This document shows positions 46,545-59,064 of a stretch of 64,000 nucleotides of DNA, one piece after another. The position numbers were made by a program, and so were the translations under genes. Position 1 is the stretch's first letter. Each line of letters begins with the position of its first letter. This DNA comes from Bretschneidera sinensis (lineage: Eukaryota > Streptophyta > Magnoliopsida > Brassicales > Akaniaceae): contig CM043703.1 of assembly GCA_023935145.1 (NCBI GenBank), positions 27,374,727 to 27,438,726 of the forward strand. Direction: 5' to 3'. Under the pieces are notes generated by a model. That model was not told the DNA's origin, did not search any database, and worked only from the letters and a program-made list of their open reading frames with translations.

Positions 46545-47550
46545 GAAGTTAAGCATCTAAAATAGTGCAAAACGCAAGGGAGATGAGTAGAACTTGCGCC
46601 ACTTAGCTATTCTGCGGGTAGAACAACAACTGAGCTCTGGCACTTCTTATGAAATTGCTTTTCTTCAGTTTTATTTATTCAATTAAAATGAGTAATATAA
46701 CAGCTAACTTAGAATTTTTAATACCATACAACAATATATAAAACTAGAAAAATCATCTATATTCCATTTAATAATTATATATATTTCTAATATAAAATAT
46801 ATAAATATAAATACGCTTTCAAGACACTCTCGATCTTAACATTTTATGAAATTTAACACTCTCGTGCTCCCCCTCCCGCTCACTCTCGTGCTCAACGATC
46901 TTGTATCCTAGATTTCAATCCCATCATTACTTCCATTACTTAATTAATACTCCTATTTAATTTACACAAAACCATGAGGAAGTAACTTGAATAAAACTAA
47001 ACTTCAAGGAGGTATAGTGAACAGTATTCCAAACCAGAAGAGGGTAAATTTAAATTAATTCTATAAAATATGTACAATGTTGCACTGTGGATTTTTGCAC
47101 TCTAAACTGCCACCTTTTCTTTTAACAACAATTAAATAAATGAAAATTAAGATAAATTTTTCTAAAAAAAATATCAATTAAGTTTAGTTGAAATGGCATA
47201 TACACGAACACATTGAAAAATCTTTAATTCTGGTCATCTAGAATTTGTTAGTCCAGCTTAAAAAAAGTAAATTTGTCATTATCAAATCTGACGTCAGTGT
47301 ATACATACAAAATGTACTAGGTAAAGACAGAAATGCCCATATTTAAATTGTAACGTGTATAACAATCTTTTTAGTATAAATATCACCTCTAAAACAATTT
47401 TAATCGTTGTCCTGACCCTTCAACCCGTTTTATTCAATAAGGTTTTTCCACCAACACGCTTCTTCCATTGATATAACAATAGTAAACCTCATATGTAAAT
47501 ATCTTAAACAAATTTTTTTGAGCTGGTCTATGTTTGAAGTCTCACATGTA

Positions 47551-47657
47551 GGCGTTGTTTGGTACATGCTTTAAGTTCAACTTAAAGCAAAAAAATTGCC
47601 ATTGTTAGGCCTGTTTTTTGCTTTAAGTTGTATTTAAAACTTGTACCAAACAACGCC
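47551..47657. mobile_element. MITE-like element, unit 6 (cleanest copy)
   Basis: 107 bp with perfect 16-base terminal inverted repeats (GGCGTTGTTTGGTACA and its complement), extended by the AAGTT/AACTT and GCTTTAAG/CTTAAAGC complementarities. It is flanked on both sides by GTA. The whole element can fold into a hairpin. The 3-bp flank and GG ends suggest PIF/Harbinger-Tourist type; GTA is not the usual TWA target. Confidence 0.7.
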
Positions 47658-48143
47658 GTAATCGTCTCCCTTCTTTCTTTTCATGTGTGTTTCTTAATCA
47701 AAGTCGCAAAAAGAAAAAAAAAATCAACAATTGTACATGTGCTAAATTCTCTCATTACTATCTTCGTTGCTTTTCTGATAGATTGATTATATATTAGGTG
47801 TATATTAAAATACATGTCAATTATTTGTTTGTGAAACATTATAATGATGAGCTTCTTGAAATGAAATTGCTATTTGACTATAGATAGTAAGCCTTTAGAC
47901 TTGAACTTATAAATGTCAAATATTTGATTCTTTGCCAAGAAACATTTTCTCCATTTCATTTTATTTTTTGCTTTGATGTCTACAGCTTTTTTATATGGTA
48001 TTTTATTGTTAGGCCATTGGATGTTTCTTCTCTTACCCAAATTATGCTTTTCTTTCATTAAATTCAATTAAAATATAAGAAATGGTTGACAATTTCTAGA
48101 TATCCTCATCAATTTGCAGTGTGCATAAGCTCGCATAAACATG

Positions 48144-48144
<1 letters not shown>

Positions 48145-48175
<31 letters not shown>
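48145..48175. repeat. TA microsatellite, unit 6
   Basis: About 15 TA dinucleotides. The same spot has only 4-5 TA in units 1-4 and a CT-TA compound repeat in unit 7. Confidence 0.95.
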
Positions 48176-48177
<2 letters not shown>

Positions 48178-50016
48178 CATATTATAACACATTAGTGTTC
48201 CACAAATCTAAATAAAAAAATTTACAATATTAATACATGAAATAATGCCAAGATTTCGCATATCCAATGACAATTATATCCATTATAGACATAGTAAACT
48301 AACCAAAGGAAGAAAAAGCTATTCATACTTATTATAATGGAGTCTCAAAAGAAAAAAAAATGGCAATTTTTTTTCTTTTCATTTTCTTGCCCGATAGAAT
48401 GTGATTGTGACATTCCTTATGAGAAATAATGTAAATGAAGAAAATTCAATGGATTTTAATTGGATAGTAGGAATGATGACGCTGAGATTCTTTATATAAA
48501 TTGCATAAATTGACTAATTCATATTGATAGATTACAATTAAATTTCAGATTTTTATTCCATTATTTACTTTCAGCAAGGTGGTAGGCTAAACACTATATA
48601 TACTAATGGCATTGTAAAAAGTTTACACAAACAAAATTACAATAACTAGAGATGAACTATGGTCGGTTGGTGATTTACCAAAAAAACAGTTGATGGAATA
48701 ACATTTATTCTTTGGCTTTCTGGTAAATCATTTATCTGATTAGAGTTTAATTCTACGAGGAAGATGCTAAGATCCTTTAGCATGTATAAAGTTTAAGCTC
48801 ACTTAAATAGTTTTTCTTTTATTTTCAATGTGATTTATGTCCTAAGGATATTTTTTTACTTTCTCCATTTTTTTAAGTGACTTAACAGAAAAATTCACTA
48901 ACCGACCACCATTAGTGTGTGGATTTAATCTCCTTTGAGATTCGAAATCATTTTCACCAACTTTCTTATTGCTTGGAAATTGACAAAAATCTTCTTATAT
49001 ATTTTGTCACCATACATGCGGCTATGTTGCAGCCCAGTGGTTGCCAGAAGTGCGACTGAAATAGCCTACAAATCCACGCTTTTTTTTTCTTTATTTTTTT
49101 TTTATAAAAATCCTTGGCTAGTTTCTGGTACAGCAGTTTTGATGGTTACCAGATCTGGGGCTGAGACATCTGCCAAATCCACGACAGAGACAGCCTTCAA
49201 GTTCGCGGACTGGTAGCTTGTGCTATAGTCGCGATGGTTGCTTAATCAATGATCGAAAAGGTCGAATAGACACGGTTGTGGATTGTTGGTGCAACAGTTT
49301 TGATTATAGTCACCAGGTCCTTGATGACACTATCCTTTGTCTAGATCTGGCTTGGACATCCGATATAAGTTGTATCTGATTTTGCGTTTTCTTTTTGGAA
49401 TTATCTTGTTTTTATTATTTTTTCTTGAGTAGTGTTGTTTTTGTATATAAAAAAAAAAAATTATGTTCTTATTGCTTGATTTATATAGTTGTTGAACGGA
49501 TTTTGAAAATTTATTGTTGTAATTGTTTAAAATTAAGATTATTGTTGTTTATGATAATTAACATAAATTTTGAGTTTGAAATTTACTGTTAGAATTAAGA
49601 TTACTATTTTCATTTTTAAAATTAAGATAAATTTTAAGTATGAAAAGGTAAAAGTATTTATCAATAATTAATTGACTATGAACGGTAATTTGGAGTTCTT
49701 TAAACAATTACTTTATTTGCATACTTTTTAACCTAAATACAAACTGATAACTAATGAGATTTCTAACTGAGAGAGATAACAAAATTAAGATTTATGAATG
49801 GATAATTTTTTTGCTTGTGCATTCTTAAAAAAAAAAAAATAGAAAGGTATTAAGTGAAAATGAGAAACTATATTTTTCCAGCAAACTATGAATCATATAC
49901 TCTATCTTCCTCACATAACTTTTTCTCAATTGATATTGTTCCACTAGTAAATGCTTAAAGCATCAACTCTTTGTTTTCTTTATTGAATACAAGTTATTGA
50001 CTGTCTAATATTTATT

Positions 50017-50694
50017 ATGAGGAAATTTGTGAATTCGCAGACCATTTTATCAGTGAGTTCTTGGAGGTGCAAGACCGATATTCAGCTTCAAAATGTACGG
50101 GCCACTAGCTGGAGACCTACTGCTAGGGGTTGGGTTAGACTAAATATTGATGGGGCAGTGTCTTCCCAACAGGGCTATGATAGGAATTGTTTGGGACGAG
50201 AATTGAGAGTTTCTGGCTGCAATGTCTTGTAAGATTAATAGCATAGTAGATCCAGAGTTTGAAGAAGCAATGCCAATGAGAGAGGCGATTGACTTTGCTG
50301 AGGGATTGGGCTTGCAGCATGTCGTTTTGAGACTGATTGCCTTCGTGTGTATCAGACAGGTCAGAGAGATGCTAAGGGTTGGAGACCCCAAATAACAAAA
50401 TGACCCAATACTTAATAAAAGGTCAAATCACAAGATTTTAATAATTGATGAAATCAAGTTTATTTCCAACAGGATTTGTTCACAATGGATTCTGTTATTA
50501 ATGATATCGAAGCTCTCCTTGGGAACTTCTGTGCGTGGAAGATTTTTCATGCAGCTAGAACATGTAATGAAGCAGCGCATTCCTTATCCAAGAATACTAC
50601 TATCGAGTAGCGTTGTTTGGTTAGAGGATGCACTAAATTTTCTAGCTCCTTTAATTTTAAAGGAGTCCATGTTTTGAGTTTTGACAGTAAATGA
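50017..50694 (+). pseudogene. RNase H-like (RVT_3) pseudogene, unit 6
   Basis: Begins 'MRKFVNSQTILSVSSWRCK' and reads 'ATSWRPTARGWVRLNIDGAV', the entry to the RVT_3 domain with its first catalytic Asp. Frameshifts lie near 50180 and 50325, and the 95-bp insert is at 50377-50471. In the 3' part 'AHSLSKNT' is followed by a TAG near 50607 where units 1 and 2 continue. Terminal 'SFDSK' and TGA are conserved. Confidence 0.75.
50377..50471. other. 95-bp insert in pseudogene, unit 6
   Basis: Orthologous to 4177-4271. Here the first base is changed (GGTTGGA instead of TGTTGGA), which breaks the terminal TG. Confidence 0.5.
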
Positions 50695-50722
50695 AAATTT
50701 ATGTTCCTTCTCTAAAAAAATA

Positions 50723-52076
50723 GGAAAAATTACATTTAGCCACCTATAGTGTTACTTAACCGACACATAAGAACCCGTAGTTTCAAAATATATGAACTTT
50801 TGGATTTAAGAATACAGATATCCCCACCGATAAATAACTGTTATAAAAATTTGTTATCTCCCGTCATCCCCCCATACACATCTGCATCTTTTAATAAATA
50901 TCGCCATAGTACCCTTGACAGATACCTTTCACAAACCAAAGCAAAGTCAGATTTAAAAGCAAAACTGGATGCTTCAACACGTTTTCAATCTGTATCTTTG
51001 AGTAACAAACAAGGGAAATTCATGGACGCTTTCTTTTCCTTTTTGTTTCTTCTTTCACTACCAAAAATAATTCAGATCTTCTATGGTAAGAATCAGTTTG
51101 GCATAGAAACTAAGTGTGTGTTTATCAATTGTTGTGACAAACTCCATTGATGTATATACAAATGTCTGACTTCACGCGTTTTCAGCTCAAGCACCACTTA
51201 TTGTGCCATCTTTTGAGAATAACAATTACATTTCTTTTATCAAAATTAGTATTTTGATTCTGAGCAAAACACAGATTTGAGTTCGTCTAAACAATTTCCA
51301 GTTCCACAATACCCGACAAATAATGTAGACAGGATATCACCTTGACAGTGTTTGTTTTTATATCTTTCTCTGATAACGAAGTAGTAGTAAAATGGTATAA
51401 TTAAAACCCAAGCAAACCGCTCCGATCCAAATGCAAAGGCTTCGCCCATTCAATCCCATCTTCTGATTCTTGAACCCACCATCCCTAAAACCCCTGCGGA
51501 GAGAATATGAGGCTGAAGAAGATGGGGGGAGTGTATGAGCTGTTACCGTCAACAGTCCTGTGAATTCAATAAATTTCGTAAATCAACACCCCATGCCTCT
51601 AAAAAATTAATACTCTTTCCAATCTCTCATCTCCATTTTGTAAAAATGTTCAATGATCTTCCCATCACTAGCTTCATATATAGGTTATTCCCATATGCTT
51701 TCCCAACTTCATATAACTATGTACACATCAAGGGCATCAACAAGAGCTCTGTTCTGATCGATGACATCAGATCTAGGAGAAGAGAGACAAAGGGATTTAA
51801 GAAAGATAACCAGATCCAGGAGAAATAAGCCGTCCTTGTGGGTATGGAGGGATTCTGTCGCAAGGGGGGAAGACAGAGAATGTGTGTGATGAAATGTTAA
51901 CTTATCATCTGATAGGTTAATTTAAACGGGTGCAATTGAGTCTTTCACTAATTTATGTTAATATGTAACAGAGGCGTGACAGTCAATCCTGGTCAAAGAG
52001 GATATCTGTATTTTTTGAAACTACGAGTCCTTATTTGTAGGTAGGCCAGATTATAGGTGGCAAAATGTAATTTTCC
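50723..52076. mobile_element. Mutator-like element with perfect 10-bp duplication, unit 6
   Basis: 1354 bp, GGAAAAATTACATTTAGCCA at the left and the matching complement at the right. The flanks are identical over 10 bases: TAAAAAAATA at 50713-50722 and 52077-52086. Long inverted repeats plus a 9-10 bp duplication are the Mutator superfamily hallmarks. No transposase is encoded, so it is a non-autonomous MULE. The minus strand carries gene-like pieces: a CT-rich leader-like stretch with GGATCTGGT and TCTCCTAGATC splice-like sites (about 51760-51830), a coding-like block (51350-51550) and another near 51080-51160. Confidence 0.8.
51249..51552 (-). other. Gene-like sequence inside the Mutator-like element (possible capture)
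   Basis: Minus-strand frames read 'FGSERFAWVLIIPFYYYF' in one phase and 'RSLCIWIGAVCLGFNYTILL' in another. Both are hydrophobic, and both persist with substitutions in the copies at 18029-18214, 24296-24602 and 5250-5480. The frame that is real cannot be fixed from the sequence, and I do not recognise a protein. The exon-like blocks between CT-rich and AT-rich stretches are what a Pack-MULE would show. Confidence 0.35.
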
Positions 52077-52146
52077 TAAAAAAATATTATAAGGAACGAT
52101 TGGATCCACTGCAACATCTATTAAAATGCCTTAGGAAAATATTTAA

Positions 52147-53161
52147 CGTTACCTACAATTTCGATCCCTAAGTTTGAGACAGATAATAATTTAGTCCTCG
52201 ATGTTCTGCATTTTTCAATTAAATCCTAAAAGTTTAAATGCATCAATGTAGTGCTTTTTACTAATTTTGTAAAAAAATGGAATAATTATTTATTTAACAA
52301 AATTAATAATTTAATTAAAAGATAAAAAATCTTCCCTCTCCTACATCCTCTGTACTCACTTCCTCCTCCTTTTGTTTCTCTCTTGCAATAGATCATACGT
52401 GATAAGAGAGTGGCTTCATGAAGTGCGCGCCATGATGTGCCCTTGTCTGCCGTGGTGCATATTGTGACCACGTCTAACAGTGCGTGCAGATCGTAGCTTT
52501 GTCTCTTAGGGCAGATCGTGACCCATCGCAGTGAAGGGTTCTGTCCACCAGCCCAAATATAGCCTTAAGTTGTGAAAGGGGAGAAAGATGGAAAAGGTAA
52601 GCGAGGAGAGAGAGAGGTGGAAAAGGTAGAGAAAGAGATTGTCATGAGTGTGTAGAGAGAAGAGATTTTTTTAGAACTTAATCAAGAAAAACATGCACAC
52701 ACACAATTAAGGGAAAAATAGATAGTTACATAAAAGACTGAAACACACACCAACTATAAAAAATACCCAACTTTACGACCGCAGAATGATGCTTTTATGT
52801 AACTCTCCTTGATAATATCTTTTTGAGTGGGATGGACCGTTTTTTCCAGGAACTGTTTTGTTCCTTTTCATTTTTTTGAGGATTTGATCCAGAAACATAT
52901 GCAAAGTAGGAAGAGAAATTAGGGTTATGGAATTTTTATTTTATTTTCATGTATTCTATTATTATATTAATATTAATGTTTTAATTAAATAAATAGTTAC
53001 AAAAATAAATTTTCTCTTAGTTCGTTTGACAGAGTTAGTAAGCAATTCGACAATGAATCAGTTATTGAAAAGTTAGAGGATTTAATTTCAAAAATTAAAA
53101 AAGAATTGAGGATTAAATTATTATCTATGCTTAAGTTTAATGACCAAAGTGTAAATAACCC
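52147..53161. mobile_element. Second terminal-inverted-repeat element, unit 6
   Basis: Starts 'CGTTACCTACAATTTCGATC' and ends with the complementary 'GACCAAAGTGTAAATAACC'. ATATTTAAC occurs outside both ends, tracking the unit-specific C. Interior as in unit 4. Confidence 0.55.
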
Positions 53162-53249
53162 AATATTTAACATTTTGTTAAAAAGGCAAGAAATAATCCG
53201 AAAAAAGATATTATAACACTGCATAAGGAATTAAAAGTTGTTAATTATG

Positions 53250-53690
53250 GTCGCATCCAGGATGCCTTTGCAAAACAAAATTGCCTTATGTGGTGGAAAT
53301 ATACTTTCGGTGGTAAATTTCATACTTCTGATGACGAAACACTTACTTTTAGTGGTATTTTTTTTTTATTTTAACCACCAATATTATTATTTTTACCACC
53401 AGAAGCATAAATTTACCCTCAAAAGTATAAGTTTTATCGGGTAGACTCCACCGTTAAGGTGGGATCTAGATTACCTTTCCAAACAATAAAAAAGAGATAA
53501 TTGCCTTAAGTGGGAAAAATAAACTTTCGGTGATAAATTCATATTTTTTTATGTTAAAACACAAACATTTTCAATGGTAAAACTGTTTTTCTTATCATCA
53601 ATATTTTTATTTTTATCACAGAAGTATAAATTAACCATAAAAAACATGTTTTGCCACAAAATGTGTAAGTAAGACAAATTATTTTTTTTT
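53250..53690. repeat. Duplicated AT-rich module with hairpin, unit 6
   Basis: Two diverged ~200-bp copies ('ACTTTCGGTGGTAAATTTCA' and 'ACTTTCGGTGATAAATTCAT') with the TCCACC-GTTAA-GGTGGGA hairpin near 53446. Confidence 0.55.
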
Positions 53691-53741
53691 TTCAAAGCAC
53701 CATAGACTCAAACATTAATCATTGATCCAAACTATAGTCTT

Positions 53742-54403
53742 TGTCCTAAATTAATGAACATAAGAGATTAAAACTCATTTCTCTTTCTTTTTCCCCAAAC
53801 GGCTATTTAATGAAACTAAATATTTAATGACAATGAGCAAATCATGAGAATTTTTTTTATGTGAATTTGTATCCTTTATGGTTGTGATTGTCTTCGTACT
53901 GTTCATGGTGAAATGGTGTAACCTTAACAAAATGAAATCTATTATTAAGATTGGGCAATTTTCACAACATCTAAAAAATTTAGATTATGAAAAGTAAAAA
54001 CAAAGACGTTATAATGACTGCTAGTCCCGCTTCGTTGGAACGTATTGATGCATGAACTGTCGTACAACAACGATTGGCCATCAAATTTTGTAGATTCCCT
54101 TAACACTAAAAATCTATCCTTGTGGTGCTGCTATTTTTTGTAACTGTAATCGAAAATTAGTAGATTTAAAGTAGGGCCCCCTCCAATCACACGTGCGGCA
54201 CGTGAGTATGGTAAGTCCGATGGAAGGCCATGAATCCAATGCCAAAATGTATATCTCATCGAGCATTTTTCAACGGTATCGATTATGTACTTTTACGACC
54301 ACCAGTTGGCTCGATATTACAATATGTCTCCAGAGGATAAAAAATTTAGTCCAAAACCTAATTGATATCGATTTGTTTGCATTAGGGACAATTCAAACAT
54401 TAA
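53742..54403 (+). repeat. Module X1, unit 6
   Basis: X1 copy with 'TTTAAAGTAGGGCCCCCTCC' and both CACGTG palindromes (AATCACACGTGCGGCACGTG). Confidence 0.7.
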
Positions 54404-54524
54404 GGCTAGTTTTGTGAGACCTGAGAACTTTCATACACGTATACGCATATAATAAGAATAGTACGGGAATTACATGCATAAGTATTGTGTTAGGGGATTG
54501 TTTAAATTATTATCGATAAAGATC

Positions 54525-54564
54525 GGCCGAAGAGCTACTCACCTCGACTACCGTGGAGCTAAAT
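54525..54564 (-). pseudogene. Conserved coding-like fragment, unit 6 (stub)
   Basis: Only the first ~12 codons of the minus-strand fragment remain ('EVSSSA' region). The rest was lost in the deletion whose junction, 'AAGATCGGCCGAAG', has TCG microhomology. Confidence 0.4.
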
Positions 54565-54794
54565 GGACTACTGCCATATTAAAATAATCAAATAATGGCT
54601 ATTGAAGAACCAATATAATTGCATGTGAGAAGTTTAAACTTTCTAACAGTATTCTGAGCTAAAAGATGGCTATATTATAGGCTTATGCACGAGTATGGGT
54701 AATGAGATAGTATTGGTTTACATTGTAATTAAATTATCATTGTGTAACTTGTATATATCATCGTTTCCATAAAAAAATAAAAAAAAAACCTTTT

Positions 54795-55392
54795 TGTACA
54801 TAAGAGATTGAAACTCATTTCTATTCATTTTTTTATCTGTTCATTTTGTGTTCATGAGATTAAGTTAATAGAACTAATTATTTGTTGACATTGAGAAAAT
54901 AGTGAAAACCTTTTTCATGTGCATTTTAATCATTCATTGGATTATCTTGGTGTTGTTCATGGTAAGATGGTGGCCGCCTCATAAAAAATAAAATACTGTT
55001 AACATTGGACCACTTTAAAACATTTTATGGACATCTAAAAAATTTAGAATATGAAAGAAAAAGAAAAAAATGAGTGTGATAATGTTGACTAGTCAAGCCT
55101 CGAGCACCAAGTTTTCTAGATTCTCTTGACTCTAAAAATCCGAAATGGTGGTGGTTTCAATTTTTCGATAATCGTCATCGAAAAGTAGTAGCTAGATATA
55201 AAGTTCGGCATCGCACGGGCAGCATGTATGTCAAGTGGCGATGAACTCAGTGCCAGAATGTATATCTCATCGAGCTCTTTCAAACGATATCAAAATTGAA
55301 TTTTTCTAAACACCAATTAACCTGATATAGTACAAAATCTTCTGAAGATGAAAAATTAAGTCAAATATGTTGTAAAAAGGACATTTGAAACC
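54795..55392 (+). repeat. Module X2, unit 7
   Basis: X2 copy with small deletions ('AAAGTTCGGCATCGCACGGG'), spanning the nominal unit 6/7 boundary. Confidence 0.65.
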
Positions 55393-56400
55393 AAGAAGTT
55401 AAGCATCTAAAATAACGCAAAACGCAAGGGAGATGAGTGGAACTTGTGCCACTTAGCTATTCTGCGGGTAGAACAAGAACTAAGCTCTGGCGCTTCTTAT
55501 GAAATCATTTTTCTTCAATTTTATTTATTCAATTAAATTGATTAATATAACAGCTAACTTAGAATTTTTAATACCATACAACAATATATAAAACTAGAAA
55601 AATCATCTATATTCCATTTAATAATTATATATATTTCTAATATAAAATATATAAATATAAATACGCTTTCGAGACACACTCGATCTTAACATTTTATGAA
55701 ATTTGACGCTCTCGTGCTCCCCCTCCCACTCTCTCTCGTGCTCAACGATCTTGTATCCTAGATTTCAATCCCATCATTACTTCCATTACTTAATTAATAC
55801 TCCTATTTAATTTACACAAAACCATGAGGAAGTAACTTGAATAAAACTAAACTTCAAGGAGGTATAGTGAGCAGTATTCCAAACCATAAGAGGGTGAATT
55901 TAAATTAATTCTATAAAATATGTACAATGTTGCACTGTGGATTTTTGCACTCTAAACTGGCACCTTTTCTTTTAACAACAATTAAATAAATGAAAATTAA
56001 GATAAATTTTTCTAAAAAAAGATCAATTAAGTTTAGTTGAAATGGCATATACACGAACGCATTTTGAAAAATCTTTAATTCTGGTCATCTAGAATTTGTT
56101 AGTCCGGCTTAAAAAAAGTAATATTGTCATTATCAAATCTGACATCAGTGTATACGTACAAAATATACGAGGTAAAGATAGAAATGCCCATATTTAAATT
56201 GTAACACGTATAACAATCTTTTTAGTATAAATATCACCTTTAAAACAATTTTAATCGTTGTCCCGACCCTTCAACCCTTTCTATTCAATAAGGTTTTTCC
56301 ACCAACATGCTTCTACCATTGATATAACAATAGTAACCTCATATGTAAGTATCTTCAACAAATGTTTTTGAGCTAGCTTGTGTTTGAAGTGTCGCATGTA

Positions 56401-56507
56401 GGCGTTGTTTGGAACATGCTTTAAGTTCAACTTAAAACAAAAAAATTGCACTTGTTAGGCCTTTTTTTTGCTTTAAGTTGTATTTAAAACTTGTACCAAA
56501 CAGCGCC
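56401..56507. mobile_element. MITE-like element, unit 7
   Basis: 107 bp, GGCGTTGTTTGGAACATGC at the left. The right end on the minus strand is GGCGCTGTTTGGTACAAG. Confidence 0.65.
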
Positions 56508-56993
56508 ATACTCATCTTTCTTCTTTCTTTTCATGTGTGTTTCTTAATCAAAGTCGCAAAAAGAAAAAAAAAATCAACAATTGTACGTGTGCTAAATTCT
56601 CTCATTAATATCTTGGTTGCTGTTCTGATAGATTGATTATATATTAGGTGTATATTAAAATACATGTTAGTTACTTGTTTGTGAAACATTATAATGATGA
56701 GCTTCTTGAAATGAAATTGCTATTTGACAATAGATATCAAGCCTTTAGACTTGAACTTATAAATGTCAAATATTTGATTCTTTGCGAAGAAACATTTTCT
56801 CCATTTCATTTTATTTTTTGCTTTGTTGTCTATAACTTTTTTATTTGGTATTTTATTGTTAGGCCATTGGATGTTTCTTCTCTTACCCAAATTACGTTTT
56901 TCTTCCATTAAATTTAATTAAAATATAAGAAATGGTTGACAATTTCTAGATATCCTCATCAATTTGCAGTGTGCATAAGCTCGCATAAACATC

Positions 56994-57031
<38 letters not shown>
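56994..57031. repeat. CT-TA compound microsatellite, unit 7
   Basis: About eight CT followed by about ten TA dinucleotides, at the site of the TA run in unit 6. Confidence 0.95.
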
Positions 57032-57996
57032 TTCATATTATAACACATTATTGTTCCACAAATCTAAATAAAAAAATTTACAATATTAATACTTGAAATA
57101 GTGCCAAGATTTCACATATCAATGACAATTATATCCATCACATACATAGTAAACTAACCAAAGGAAGAAAAAGCTATTCAATACGTATAAAAATGGAGTC
57201 TGAAAAGAAAAAAAAATGGTAATTTTTTTTTTTTCATTTTCTTGCCTGATGGAATGTGATTGTGACATTCCTTATGAGAAATAATGTAAATGGAGAAAAT
57301 TCAATGAATTTTAAGAGGATAGTAGGAATGATGACGCTGAGATTCCATATATAAATTGCATTAATTAGATTACTTCATCTTGATAGATTACAATTAAATT
57401 TCAAATTTTTATTCTGTTGTTTACATTCTGCAATGTGGTAGGCTAAACACTATATATACTAATGGCATTGTACAAAGTTTACACAAACAAAATTACAAAA
57501 ACTTGAGATGAACCATGGTCGGTTGGTGATTTACCAAAAAAACAGTTGATGGAATAACATTTATTCTTTGGTTTTATGGTAAATCTTTAATCCGATTAGA
57601 GTTTAATTCTACGAGGAAGATGCTAAGATCCTTTAGCATGTATAAAGTTTAAGCTCACTTAAATAGTTTTTCTTTTATTTTCAATGTGATTTATGTCCTA
57701 AGTATCAATTTTTTTCTTTCTCCATTTTTTAAGTGACTTAAAAGAAAAATTCGCTAACCGACCACCATTAGTGTGTGGATTTAATCTCCTTTGAGATTCA
57801 AAATCATTTTCACCAACTTTCTTATTGTTTGGAAATTGACAAAAATCTTCTTATATATTTTGTCTATCTTTGACCTCATAGATTCATGACCATACTTGCG
57901 GCTATGTTGCAGCCCAGTGGTTGCCAGAAGTGCGACTGAAATAGCCTACAAATCCAAGCTAGTTTTTTTTTTTGTTAAATAAAAATCCTTGGCTAG

Positions 57997-58828
57997 TGTT
58001 GGTATTTGTCTAAGGATTAAACGGGTTGAAGAGTTCAGCATCAGGTCCAGGTGTGAGCCACCGCACCCACTAACAAAGGAGGAAGTCCAGGGAGGTGTGC
58101 ACCACGGCACAGCCTCCCCCGCGACGCTCTGCAAGGATGATGACTTGGAGGAGTTTTTGCTCTGTGTGCGCTGCGGCGAACCCTGTTCTACGCCGCGGCG
58201 CCAGACACACCTTTTTCTTCCTGATCAGCACTTTGGATTGGTGCGTGGGACTTAGTTAAAACGCACAAGATCATTTAAACTTGTTAAAGGGCTATGATTG
58301 ATTGGTCATCAAGATCTAAGGGTTGAGATTGACTTCAATATTGGTTCAAGAAATGGTTGCACTATATAAAGGATCATCTAGGAGCAATAACATAATGTGT
58401 GTGAAATAGAACACATGGTGTGTGAGAGTGCAAAGACACTAAACACAAGAGAGACTCATTCAAGAGAGGCTGGTTGTTTAGAGAGAGAGTAGTCTAGACT
58501 GGGGATTCATGGGCTTTGTAATTGGAATTTTCTTGGGGAAAATTCCAGAGAAATACTTAGTTCTTATCACTTTCTTTTCCTCTTCTATTGTTCTTTAAGA
58601 AGAAGAGGGTTCTTGATGAGGTGTTGCTGTAATTGTAAGAACTCAATTGATTTAGTGCAGAGAGCTCGGAGGAGCTCACGGGGACGTAGGCACATTGCCG
58701 AACCTCGATAACAATTGCTTGTGTTCTTTCTTTGATTGGTTTGATTCTTGTTTATTACAAGTCATTCTAGACTTGGGTGTTTGGAAAGATCACAACCTGG
58801 GATTCCGCAAGAACGTGATTTTCCAACA
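57997..58828 (+). repeat. Copia B 5' LTR
   Basis: 832 bp. TATATAAA at 58373-58380 in 'CACTATATAAAGG'. The GC-rich U3 block is at 58040-58210. Confidence 0.93.
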
Positions 58829-58842
58829 GTGGCATCAGAGCT
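58829..58842 (+). promoter_or_regulatory. Copia B primer binding site (mutated)
   Basis: GTGGCATCAGAGCT directly after the 5' LTR. This is the initiator tRNA-Met site with one change (TGGCATC for TGGTATC). Confidence 0.85.
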
Positions 58843-59064
58843 ACAACAGCGGGTATCAAAGCTGGAACAAAGGGTATCGGAGGAAGACTCCAAGAATCAA
58901 AGAAAACTTCTTGGATGATTCAAGAACGGTGCTAAGATCAAGATCTGATCGTGTTATTAAGGTTCAAGAATGGTGTTGTGATCAAGATTTGATCGTGTTC
59001 TTGGGATTTTGAAGTTGGAAAGCAATTGTGGGGGCTGCATAAATCTTGGGATTTTCTTCGTAAG

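Larger units (their letters stand above)
46322..54847. repeat. Tandem unit 6 of the array
   Basis: The most complete unit without a retroelement inside. It holds a truncated X2, MITE, TA microsatellite, central block, RNase H pseudogene, a full Mutator-like element with perfect flanking duplication, second inverted-repeat element, AT-rich module and X1. A deletion at ~54525 removed most of the coding-like fragment. It shows empty sites for copia A, copia B and the gypsy element. Stretches 46550-47550, 47660-48140 and 48180-50010 contain no identifiable gene. Confidence 0.85.
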
